Shown: piece after piece, positions 30,072 through 40,100 of the stretch
Position numbering within the stretch: position 1 is the first letter of the stretch
Layout: the number at the start of each line of letters is the position of its first letter
Source: Myxocyprinus asiaticus
Lineage: Eukaryota; Chordata; Actinopteri; Cypriniformes; Catostomidae
Direction of reading: 5' to 3'
DNA: 64,000 bases
Assembly (NCBI RefSeq): GCF_019703515.2
Contig: NC_059363.1
Location: 3,400,317-3,464,316, forward strand
Translations under genes and position numbers: made by a program
Notes under the pieces: model-generated
What the model was told of the DNA's origin: nothing
What the model saw: the letters and a program-made list of their open reading frames with translations, nothing else
Databases searched by the model: none

Positions 30072-30279
30072 CACATTATAGTAATGAGAATGTGGGGTTA
30101 AAATGCTAAATTGTCATGGAAATAATGTCAAAATATAAAGAAAATTATGGCCCAAAAAAAGGTTCAATCAAAATTATGCATAATATAGATATATTTTTCT
30201 CTCATGTATTTGGGGTGTAATATGACCTGCATATGTTGTGAGATTCCCCCTTATGTGGTGTGTGTGTGTGTGTGTGTGT

Positions 30280-31539
30280 CTTTGTTTGACTTTCAAATGA
30301 AATGACGTACAGTTTAATTCATATTAAAGTGTGTTATCTACTGTAAAATCTTCTCCTTGCAATGTAACCTTATGAAAACCAGTGAAGGTTTAAATATCTC
30401 ACACATTTGGTTTCTATTTATTTTTGTTTCAGCTGTGCAAACCTGTTCATTAAGTCAAAGGCAGGCACAGAGCACACTTTGAAATGAGACTTTATTAAAA
30501 CAGATGTGAGCAATGTGTTTCAAGAGTTGTGTTAACAGATCACTTTAAAAAAGAAACATCGTTGCGCACGCATGTCATTATGATACAGATTGGTCAGATT
30601 TCATTCTGTTACAGAGAACTGGCAGTCATTCTGAAATATACACATCAAGAACATACAGTTCAGTGCAATCAGGGAGTAAATCAATTACATGCACAGAACT
30701 GAATTACATGATATTTGGTTTGCCATATGATGTAATATCTTCACGTACTGTATTTTTTGTGGGTTTCATTAGCTTTCTGATATTTGTACACAGATTGTTT
30801 ATCCGAATAACTGTCGAGTGGCCTTTGGTTTTCATAATAAAGATGTTTTTAGCTTTTTATTAAAAACAGATGCGTAGTGTAATTTTATTTGATGAAGAGA
30901 GTATAAATGTTTATACAACAGCTAGTTCCCTGCTGACATTTAGTAAAATGGCACGCTTACTAATGTGATATTGATATACAAGTTATTATAAAGTAAGCCT
31001 CAGATACAGCATATTGTTTACTTTTGCTCTGCCTAAAAATAGTTTATGGTTAATTTCACAAGCATTTTCCAGTGCTTTCCTGTAGAGAGCAGAATAGAGC
31101 TTTTACAGAGAGACTTGAAATATTTTATTATTGATGTTAAATATGATTGCTAATATGCACATCTCTGGATGAAGAATGTAATTTTGACAGGTCAAATTTG
31201 GATCTCTCTTGAGGTACGGATGTTTATATTCTTTTGTCGTTTTAGAAGCAGTCCACTTGTTTATTGCACTTGTAATGTTGTTTCAAGTGAGAATGAGATG
31301 TTTCATGTTGCTGGCTGAATTCACGGCGCAGTAGCTGGTTGAAAGGGACCAAACCTCTCTGAAACACCTGACTTGGTTCCGTTTTACCAGCAACTAAGAC
31401 GTGGTTGTTTGTCTACTAAATTCATCATCATATTTACAGAGGTGAGAAGGAAATTTCATGCCCGTCAATGCTATTCACACATCAACATTTCTCATGGAGA
31501 TATCTGTCTTTATAACACTGAATCTCATATGCTGCTGAT
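30280..31539. other. Intergenic interval, no gene recognised
   Basis: Non-repetitive-looking AT-rich sequence. A TTTATT at about 30490 could be a minus-strand poly(A) signal, but no matching minus-strand coding exon was seen upstream of it. No ORF stands out. Confidence 0.4.
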
Positions 31540-32178
31540 ACAGTTCTACTGGTCATTGAGTCTGTCCTCTGCACTTCAAGAACTGTCTGGTTTGATGCAG
31601 CTATGAAATCAGACATCAGAAGACTACAAAGAACAGTTCGGACGGCTGAGAGGATTATTGGTTGCCCCCTGCCCACCCTCCAAGAACTATACACTTCCAG
31701 AGTGAGGAAAAGGGCTGGAAAAATCACTCTGGACCCCACTCACCCTGCCCACTACCTTTTTGAACTGTTGCCTTCTTGCCGACGCTTCAGAGCTCTGAGC
31801 ACCAGAACTGTCAGGCACAGGAACAGGCTATCCATCTCATGAACAGTTAAAACTGCCCCATTTAGCAATAATTATGTGCAATACACAGCTTAGTCCATTT
31901 ATATTTATCCAGCATATCCAACCTCTTCTGCCATTACATTCCCTTGCATTATCTGTATATAACAGATTTGTATATTGTACATACATATATGAATATATTG
32001 TCTAATTGTGTATTTCTATATGTACATACTTATATTTACTATTCACTTTTTACTTTTATTCTATTTTTGTATTCTCTCTGTCTTGTATTGTTAGTGCACT
32101 GGAAGCTTCTGTCACCAAGACAAATTCCTTGTATATGTAAGTATACTTGACAATAAAGCTCATTCTGATTCTGATATC
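31540..32178 (+). mobile_element. LINE 3' fragment, same family as 1-1003
   Basis: Starts within the reverse transcriptase tail (KSDIRRLQRTVRTAERIIG), reads to RVRKRAGKITLDPTHPAHYL and FRALSTRTVRHRN, then a 3' UTR with AATAAA and an ATTCTGATTCTGAT terminus at 32163-32177. 5'-truncated, as is usual for LINE insertions. It keeps the 'SDIRRLQRT' part that the copy at 1-1003 has lost. Confidence 0.85.
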
Positions 32179-32369
32179 AAAAGTGGAGGCCTTCTAGGGC
32201 CTTTTAGACAGAGAGTAGCGCCATATATGATTTATGACGGAAGTGACGAGGCTGTGAGGGATAACATTCAACAATGGTGCTGAACATTCAGCGGACACAA
32301 AACTTTAAATACAATTTTATGGAAGTTTTTAATTAGACAAAATACTCCGGAAAACACGAGTTGTGAAAA

Positions 32370-32450
32370 TTAGATGTGATCTAGGAGCGCATGCGTCGCG
32401 CATAGCCTCGTTTTCATTCCCGTCAAAAATCAAAGATGGCGCGCTTCTTT
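32370..32450 (+). promoter_or_regulatory. Promoter-like CpG patch with NRF1- and YY1-like sites
   Basis: GAGCGCATGCGTCGCGCATA resembles an NRF1 site, and 45 bases on CAAAGATGGCGCGC resembles the YY1-type AAGATGGCGGC site common at vertebrate 5' ends. It is isolated in AT-rich DNA about 1 kb upstream of the coding candidate at 33397. Promoter activity is an inference. Confidence 0.3.
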
Positions 32451-32548
32451 GAATAATGTATATTAGAGAAACATTTTAACTCTAGAATCCTATTTGATCT
32501 GTTATTAACCACGGTGAATTCAGTTAGTACTTATTCATGTTCTATTAT

Positions 32549-33315
32549 AAGGAATAGTTCACCCAAAAAAATATTTGTCATTGTTTTCCTGATAGCGCAC
32601 GTAAATCACCCATATGAGATTTAATTAGTCTGGAAGACGTTATGTTCTGCAGTCTGTATCTGCAATACATTTCCTCGCTGATGTCAAAACGACGTTCAGC
32701 AGATGTCTTTGAGAGGTTTCGAATGTTTGTAAATCAGCGCTTTTTCCTGATGAAATGCTCTTAAACAGACGTCTGGAGATGTACGTGTGCTGTCTGGGTT
32801 TACTCGCCCTCATGTCGTTCCAAACCTTTACTTTCTTCCTTCTGTGGAACAAAAAAGAAGGTGATAGTCAGTATGTTAGTCTCAAGGCCAAGGTATACTT
32901 TGGATGTCCGCCTTGCTGATCACTCCGTGCACAGTATGCGTGACGCAAATTGTGTCATCAGCACAGTCTGCGCTGGTGTCAAGAAAATCTAGGCAGCACG
33001 TGGACAGTCATAATGCGCATGTGTCAAACCATTTGTATTTGCTTGTGGTCAAAAGAGTATATTTTGAAAGGCAACACAGTCGACCGGGCGCGATCTGATC
33101 CGGAACGCAGAAAAACAAAGTACACCCGAGCCTTCAGTCACCATTCAATTTTATTGCATATTTTTTCCATACAATGAAAGTGAATGGTGACTGGGGCTTT
33201 CATTCTGCCTAACATCTCCTTTTGTGTTCCACGGAAGCAAGTCGTATAGGTTTGGAACGACATGAGGGTGAGTAAATGATTATTGATTTTTTGGGTGAAC
33301 CGTCCTTTGAACTTG
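32549..33315. mobile_element. Decayed palindromic MITE with nested element
   Basis: Left arm AGGAATAGTTCACCCAAAAA; right arm TTTTTTGGGTGAACCGTCCT. The inner arms CTCATGTCGTTCCAAACCTT and AGGTTTGGAACGACATGAGG are nearly perfect inverted copies. The centre is split by 32884-33132. Confidence 0.65.
32884..33132. mobile_element. Short TIR element nested in a MITE
   Basis: The ends AAGGCCAAGGTATACTTTGG and the complement of AAAGTACACCCGAGCCTT are inverted. The interior is CpG-rich (GTGACGCAAATTGTGTCATC) and similar to 21700-21800. It resembles in style the PIF-like element at 49505. Confidence 0.5.
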
Positions 33316-33396
33316 TCAGATCTCAGCTTAAGACATAAAAGGATTCTGTAATACGGTCCTAGAAGTCTTTTTTTTATTGTCTCCATTTTTGTTTAG

Positions 33397-33501
33397 AATC
33401 TAGGACCATCTCATTTTTGGCTCTCAAAGCAGATGAATCCCATCCAGATTATGTTCTTCTTTCTCTGGACAATGACATGGAAAGTGTTAATAGATGTTCC
33501 G
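33397..33501 (+). CDS. Candidate exon of an unrecognised gene (A)
   Basis: Preceded by TCTCCATTTTTGTTTAG and followed by G/GTATGT. In the open phase it reads SRTISFLALKADESHPDYVL and then LSLDNDMESVNRCS. Phase 1 at both ends (105 bases). Protein-like composition, no repeat match within the window. No family recognised. It could join directly to the 34295 exon, or be part of a separate or decayed gene. Confidence 0.4.
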
Positions 33502-34003
33502 GTATGTCCTCACAGAAATGGCCCTCCAGAATTAGCTTGGCGGCACCTGTCCGACTATTTATAAGAGTAAATACTGCTCGTGGGCAGCACCTGTGGGCTG
33601 TCACTCAGTTTCTGCCGGCCCGTTTAGAATATCACAGAGGGACCTCAACTAGATGTGAGTCAACCCATGTACTTTGACATAACCTTTAGAAAGGACATAA
33701 ACAACATTTGTATGGTTATTTGTTTGTATCTAAGAGGTTATGACAGTTGATTCTCCCAAAAACATTTCACAATGTGATGCTTTAGGATGATAATGATCAT
33801 ATATGGCAAGGGTGCCATATTTAACATATAGAGTACATGATGATGTTGATGTCTCCCCAAGACCACACACTTCCTTACATTCCATAGATTGATTCTGAAT
33901 ATGGGGATATAAGGAAGTATGTGGCCTCAACAAGCAATGGGATCCGTTAAGCACACCAAAAGCAACATCAAAAGTTTCAAACAGGAATACAATTGGAGTT
34001 TAA

Positions 34004-34124
34004 ATGCATAGAAGTATTTCTTCCTCTTTATCGTTACTCGTGAACACAAGCAGATCTGCAAAGTTCGCCCCAGTTAATGTAGGGAGTACAATTCCAATCA
34101 AACCTGTGAAGGATATTGTTTTAG
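34004..34124 (+). CDS. Candidate exon of an unrecognised gene (B)
   Basis: An ATG at 34004 opens MHRSISSSLSLLVNTSRSAK and continues FAPVNVGSTIPIKPVKDIVL to a G/GTACAA donor. One base carries over, which matches the 34295 exon. Acceptors near 34050 or 34053 would not fit exon A in phase, so B may be an alternative first exon. Not recognised. Confidence 0.35.
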
Positions 34125-34294
34125 GTACAACTCAAATGATTGATATATCAAGGAATATGGGTAGATATAGACGCATAACATGTCCATGAACATTTCATTT
34201 TAAAACAGCATAAAGATTTTGGGTTCAACTTTTAAGTGAATGTAGGGAAAGTGTATATTTTAGATACTTTTCACCACTTCTAATTACGTTTTAG

Positions 34295-34369
34295 CCTCCA
34301 CTAGTTCAATTGAAATGGTCATGTGGTGTGACAAAGACAATTACATTTTTAAATGCACAAATACAACAT
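34295..34369 (+). CDS. Candidate exon of an unrecognised gene (C)
   Basis: Acceptor CTAATTACGTTTTAG and perfect donor T/GTAAGT. It encodes STSSIEMVMWCDKDNYIFKC and TNTT, symmetric phase 1 (75 bases). Cysteines and an N-T-T sequon suggest an extracellular or luminal protein. Joins in phase from A or B and into D. Confidence 0.45.
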
Positions 34370-34463
34370 GTAAGTATCTAAATTAACATGACCTTATAAA
34401 AGCTGCATGCATAAATTAATTAAGCAAAAGGCTGTTAAAAATAGTTTAAATGGACTTCAGCAG

Positions 34464-34675
34464 GTCCCACCGTAGGACAACCTTGGATGTATGTCAACTT
34501 TCCAGAAGTATTTCATGTCAACCACCCAAATCCCTTGGTGTTCCTTGGAGTTTTGGCCTACCAGACTTTTAGTGAATACCAGGCCATTGTCTATACAACT
34601 GTAAGACACTTTAGTCACCTTGATAGAAATGAAAACAATTACATATTCTGTATGAAATACAACTGAATGAATAAA
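34464..34675 (+). CDS. Candidate terminal exon of an unrecognised gene (D) with poly(A) signal
   Basis: After CTTCAGCAG the reading begins with a Cys formed across the junction, then PTVGQPWMYVNFPEVFHVNH and PNPLVFLGVLAYQTFSEYQA. It continues to YIFCMKYN and TGA at 34664-34666. AATAAA follows at 34670-34675, only four bases later. An internal GTAAGA (about 34599) could instead be a donor. Exons B-C-D would give 132 residues. I do not recognise the protein; a decayed gene or a captured or retroelement-derived gene is possible. Confidence 0.42.
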
Positions 34676-34685
34676 GAAAATTTGA

Positions 34686-35222
34686 ACAGAAGCTCGAAAG
34701 AGAATACTCAACCAGGCGCTGGTTTCATATCAAATTGCCCTGAAGTCCAACAGCATTGAAATTACTGTCTTAAAGAAATCTGTCCATGTTACTTGCCCAT
34801 CCCGTGAAGTTAAGTCCATCATGCAGGGTGTATACACTCAGACTGATAGCAAAGGACAAGCCTGGAGCTTCAGAATCAATCGCTGTCCACCTCCTTCCAT
34901 ACGTATCCTGCACCATCGCCAGCTCCTGGATTGTGTCCAGACCGAGCTTAGCTTCCCAGCCTTTTCTATGGGCAGCCCTACCCCCTGTTGGCGGCCTTCC
35001 ACCTGTTGGTGTCTTTTAGAGGCCTGGGGCTCTCCTATACCTCCTGTTCCCAGCCCTCAGTGCTCTGACAGGGCTGGGCAACCTGTGAAATCATACCTCT
35101 CAGCTGTTCATGCTACACTTGAGACATCCTATACCCACAACGCACTCGGCCATAGAATGTCAATGTCTTCTGAAACCAAGGAGGGGTTTTGGGGGGCCGA
35201 GTGGGCAAAGAGACAACTGTGA
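34686..35222 (+). other. Long open frame of unknown origin
   Basis: About 178 codons without a stop, first ATG at 34821. The first third looks protein-like (LVSYQIALKSNSIEITVLKK, SVHVTCPSREVKSIMQGVY); the middle is Pro/Cys/Trp-rich and less convincing. It lies directly after exon D of the candidate gene but is separated from it by a stop. It could be a lost exon, another gene or chance. Confidence 0.3.
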
Positions 35223-35491
35223 GGTGCTTTTATTGGGATAGCATGACAGAAAATGTTGACAAAGAAGTTCATGTTTTTGGTGTGTATGCAAAGGGGTTGA
35301 GCCATATCTCAAAGTGTGTAAGTTGTTTAGTCATGCTACAAAGTTCTAATGGGCCGTTCACACCAAACATTTCTGCGTCTGTCTGCGCTGTTTTATAACA
35401 TTTTATAATATTGTTCTTGCACAGGAGCTCCATGATTTTTAGACACTGTGTCAAGTTAAAAAATAACTTCAACTTTACAAACCTATGTTCT

Positions 35492-35785
35492 GGGGGCCTG
35501 GGTAGCTCAGTGGTAAAGACGCTGGCTACCACCCCTGGAGTTCACTAGTTTGCTAGTTTGAATCCCAGGGCATGCTGAGTGACTCCAGCCAGGTCTCCTA
35601 AGCAACCAAATTGGCCTGGTTGCTAGGGAGGGTAGAGTCACATGGGGTAACCTCCTCATGATCGTTATAATGTGGTTCGTTCTTGGTGGGGCACATGGTG
35701 AGTTGAGCATGGTTGCCGCAGTGGCGTGAAGCCTCCACACGCGCTATGTCTCCATGGCAACACGCTCAACAAGCCACATGATAAT
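35492..35785 (+). mobile_element. tRNA-derived SINE
   Basis: The head has box A GTAGCTCAGTGGTAAAGACG and box B GTTTGAATCCC. The body carries GACTCCAGCCAGGTCTCC, AGCAACCAAATTGGCC and GTAGAGTCACATGGGGTAAC. Same family as the antisense copy at 25590. Confidence 0.75.
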
Positions 35786-35929
35786 ATTTCTGAATGGCCC
35801 TGAAGAGTTTAGCTTATGTATTGTTTAGCATGTGCTTGTTAGCTTATAAGCAAAACTTTTGTAATGTATAATTCTGCATAGTTCGTTATAGGGTTACCAA
35901 CTGTCTTGTATTAGCCAGGACAGGCCGTA

Positions 35930-37140
35930 TAAGTTCTTTTTAGGTTGTCACACAAATACCTCCCTGCAATACTCTGGAAACGTTAGTTTATGGTTATACA
36001 AATAAATAAAAGGAATCAGCAGAGAACATTCTGTAGCTATGAATTATTTTTAGGTTGACACACCAAAACCTCCCTGCACCATTCTGGGAATGCAAGTTTA
36101 TGATTTTAAAAAATAGAACCTAAAGAGAACATTCCTAGAATGTTGGAAATTGTTTCCTAAGATTCTGGAAATGTTAGTTTATGGTTATAAAAATAAAACC
36201 TAAAAATAATCATTAGAGAATATTCTTTATAGGTTCTTATTAGGTTGTCATAAAAACCTCACTGCAATATTCTGGGAACATTAGTTGATGGTTATAAGAA
36301 ATACAAGCTAAAGAGAACGTTCCTAGAATGTTAGGAATTGATTCCAAATAATTAAATAAAATAGCCAAACAGGAACCAAACGGCAATGTTTGGGGAACGT
36401 CCTGTGTTTGCTGGGTTCTTATTAAGTTGTCACAAAAAACTCAATGCAACGTTTTGGGAATGTTAGTTATTGAATATTAAAATAAAACCTCAAAAAAAAA
36501 AAAAAAAACTTAGGTTGTCACATTAAAACCTCCATTCAATATTCAGGGAATGTTAGTTTGTGGTTATTAAAATAAATACAAATAACTATCAGAGAACATT
36601 CTGTATATGTTATTTTTAGGTTGTCACACAAAAATCTCACTGCAATATTCAGGGAACGTTAGTTCATGGTTATAAGAAATACAACCTTAAGAGAATGTTT
36701 CTAGAATGTTAGAAATAGATTGCAAAAAACAAACATACAAAAAAACTAATGGGAAACGTATGCTAACATTAGGGGAACGTTCTGTGTTTGCTAGGTATAA
36801 GTTATTTTTAGGTTGTCACACAAAAAGCTCCCTGCAGCATTCTGGGAATGTTAGTTTATAGTTATAAAAAAAATATAACCGAAAAATTGTTAATGGTTAT
36901 AAAAATAAAACTTAAAAACAACCATTAGAGAATATTTTCAGTAATTTTTAGGTTGCCACACAAAAACCTTCCTGCAACATTCTAGGAATGTTAGTTAATG
37001 TTATAACAATAAAACCTAAAAATAATCATTAGAGAATATTCTTTATAGGTTCTTATTAGGTTGTCATAAAAACCTCCTTGCAACATTCTAGGAATGTTAG
37101 TTTATAGTTATAAAAAAAATATAACCGAAAAATTTCAAAG
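35930..37140. repeat. Tandem repeat block of ~100-180 bp units
   Basis: The AGGTTGTCACA(C)AAAA-CCTCC-TGCAA-ATTCTGGGAA-TTAGTTTATGGTTAT unit recurs at about 35943, 36051, 36233, 36423, 36511, 36619, 36814, 36951 and 37055. Some units include a GAACGTTCCTAGAATGTTAG extension, so two unit lengths alternate irregularly. AT-rich, non-coding. Confidence 0.75.
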
Positions 37141-40100
37141 CGCTGTTTAACAAGGAAGGATTATTCACCTGTTCAGGAAGATCACAATTCCAAAAAATTA
37201 TTATTTTTATTAATTATTCCAGAAATGAACTGAATTGTTGTACCTTTTAAGATTCAACAGTTAATGAGTTTTGAATGTAGATTAAAACAGTCCTTATTAC
37301 AATTAATAATTTTGGCAGGCTGACTATGACTTTGCCAAGTAGTATGTGTTGCTGAATCAGTCTTTAACGCCCCCTAAAATCAACAAGCTGCATGATTTGA
37401 GATATCATTCATGTTTGTAGCACAAATGGTGTAGGATGAGTTACTCGTCAGCTTTTTCATAAACACCTAACCCTAAGGATGAGTAGTCGAAATATTGATG
37501 TTTGCTTTAGCAGACACAAATGACATTTTTCTGTTCCTGTAGTACAGTTTCACAAACTCCTTCTGCTGGCTCGCCAATCACATGCAGGAATCAGCTTCAC
37601 GTCTAGAAACGAGTGCTTTAGGGGAGTGTAAGGATGGAAGCATGCTCCTCATAATGGCTAAGGTCAACACCTGTGTTCTAAAATCAGCTGGAGTGCAGAG
37701 AGATAGATAGATTTAGAGAGACTGAGGGAGCACAAGAGACCTGCTCATATTGCAGTTCAACTCTCAATCTATTTCAGTGGCACACAGAAGCTGTAAATAG
37801 TCTTGGCTCCTTTCATGCATGCCATCGGCCTGATTGCATCCCTGTTGAAGCACCATGAAATGTTAGTGTAAGCAAGTCTGCTCGGATTATTATTCCCCAT
37901 TCAGTACAGCACAAACTCTGCACCACAATTAGCTTTTGTGATCAAAGAGGTTAATGTAGATTAGTTTAGGGCTACATCCAGTATTTGTCCTGTAATTGCA
38001 GGGTAGACCGGGGCTAGTTATCTCACTTTTGACAGCAGTGAATATTTTTCAGGGCAGGTTTATTTTTGAAAGTCAATTTATAGACCAACCTGGTCTCATA
38101 GTATCACAAAGACTCAAGCATTGACAGTGATGGTGTATTTTATTTTTTCCTCCTTGGAAGTGTTTTTAGAAAGCCACTTATTTTAGAAATTTAGATTTTT
38201 AAGCATATTTTGTTTGGAGGTGAATTTTGTTTGACTTTAGCATATAATGACAGTCAGCAGGAAAATCTTGATTTTTAAGCATATTTTCTTTGACATGAGT
38301 GACTTGAGCAAGCTGTGACATTCAGTATGCATTTTTTCTAAATATTTCTGTGTTTAAAATGTAATATGTGCTATTTTGTGGCTTTTTTGTTATTTTTTTA
38401 GCAAAATAGATTTCTGAACCAATTTAACAATTATTACACACAAAAACAATTAAAGAAACAGCAAAACTGTAAATAGTAACATACAAAATTATCAAATCAC
38501 AGTTTTGGCCCACAGATATATTAAAATTAATGAATTGTATAAAATTACGGCATATAAAACACATAACGACTTGCCCCGAACAGACATTTAAATATATAAA
38601 AACCAAATAACCAAGCTGAACCTTTTGGGTTCATAACAATTTTCTAGCTTTTGTTTTTTTGCTTACATTTCCCCTGTTTTTATTTTGTAAACATATTTGT
38701 GTTTATAGAAATTTTGATACATAATAAAGACAATTTGAATGTCTTTCAAGCACAACCGTTTCTTCAGTAATAATATTTGTTTACATACTATTGAGCACAC
38801 ATGCTATTTATGACATTCATTCTTTATAACACTACTCACAGGAACAGTTTACCCTCAAAAAATACTTTTTTTTTTGAACGATTGCCACAGATGCCCTTTA
38901 AGATGTTGCACTTGAATATTGCATGTGAAACAATGTAAATGTAAATTAGAAGGTAAAAAATCATATGCCAGTGGAATTAATATAGTCTGATTGGCTAATT
39001 ATAGATTCTCTAATATCCTGTACTACAAAAGAATTGATTGATTTCAGTTGTACATCAAGGCTTCAGGAGGGTTCAGTTAATGGCTTGCATACAAGGTCGC
39101 GTTGAATCATTAGTGTCTGACCCATTAAAGGAAAGTAAGAGGCCTGTGTTTGGAGGCCAGTTGCTGTTCCTGTGGTTGATACAGCTGTTCCATAAGGGCC
39201 ACACGAGCAGACGCCTGAAAGACCTGCTATTGTGTACGTTTCTATCACTGAGGTCAAAGGTATCCTAATCAACGGTTAAAAAACAGGTGGTGGTTCTGAC
39301 AGGAGATAGCATGTGTTGCTGATGCCTCAGCGAGACGTGTTTTATGACAGAAACAGATTGTCTCTTTTTAGGCTTGTGGGAATAGCAGAAGGTTTGTAGT
39401 GTCATTTTGGGTAATGTTAGGTTGGATCTTCCTTTGGTTAATGTAAATTCTGTCATCATTTATTCACCCTTGTGTTGTTTATGACTTTTTTTTCCCGTGG
39501 GACTTAATAGGAGATATTAGTTCCTTACAACCAAAGAATATAGTGACCAAGGGTTGTCAAGCTACAAAAAAATTACCTAAAAAACGTTTCCATATGACTT
39601 ATGCGCTATATTCCAAGTCTTCGGAAACCGTACGATAGCTTTGTGTGAGGAAAAGACCAAAATGTAAGTCATTATTCATTGAAAAACCTGCCTTCCATCA
39701 TATCGCTCAAATCTCCTTTACATTTGCAAAATTTCAAACTTTGAGCGTTGCAATCGGTTACGAGACGCACAAGAATTTCCACACATGGAATCACTGAGTC
39801 AATCATAAAAACTGCATTAGCTATAAGATGCAGCCCATTGGCCTGATGCAAACATTTGGGCCACAGAGTAATATTTTAATGCACAGTTAATCTAATTAAA
39901 ATCTCGATATGTCCAAGTGTGATTATTGAACTGCAAAAGACTGCGATTCAATGAAATAAATGTATAATCTGCATGTGCTGTGTGCTTCAAAATGAATGTG
40001 TGAAGCCGGCGGCTCATACGCTGAAAACACCTCATAACATGTGCTCTGGGTGTTTGTATGTGTTTAGTAGATGACAGTGAGCAGAGCGCTCTGAAGCGTG

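Noticed and set aside
30480..30500. Minus-strand poly(A) site
   Set aside because: Only a TTTATT hexamer; no minus-strand coding exon was found for it to terminate.
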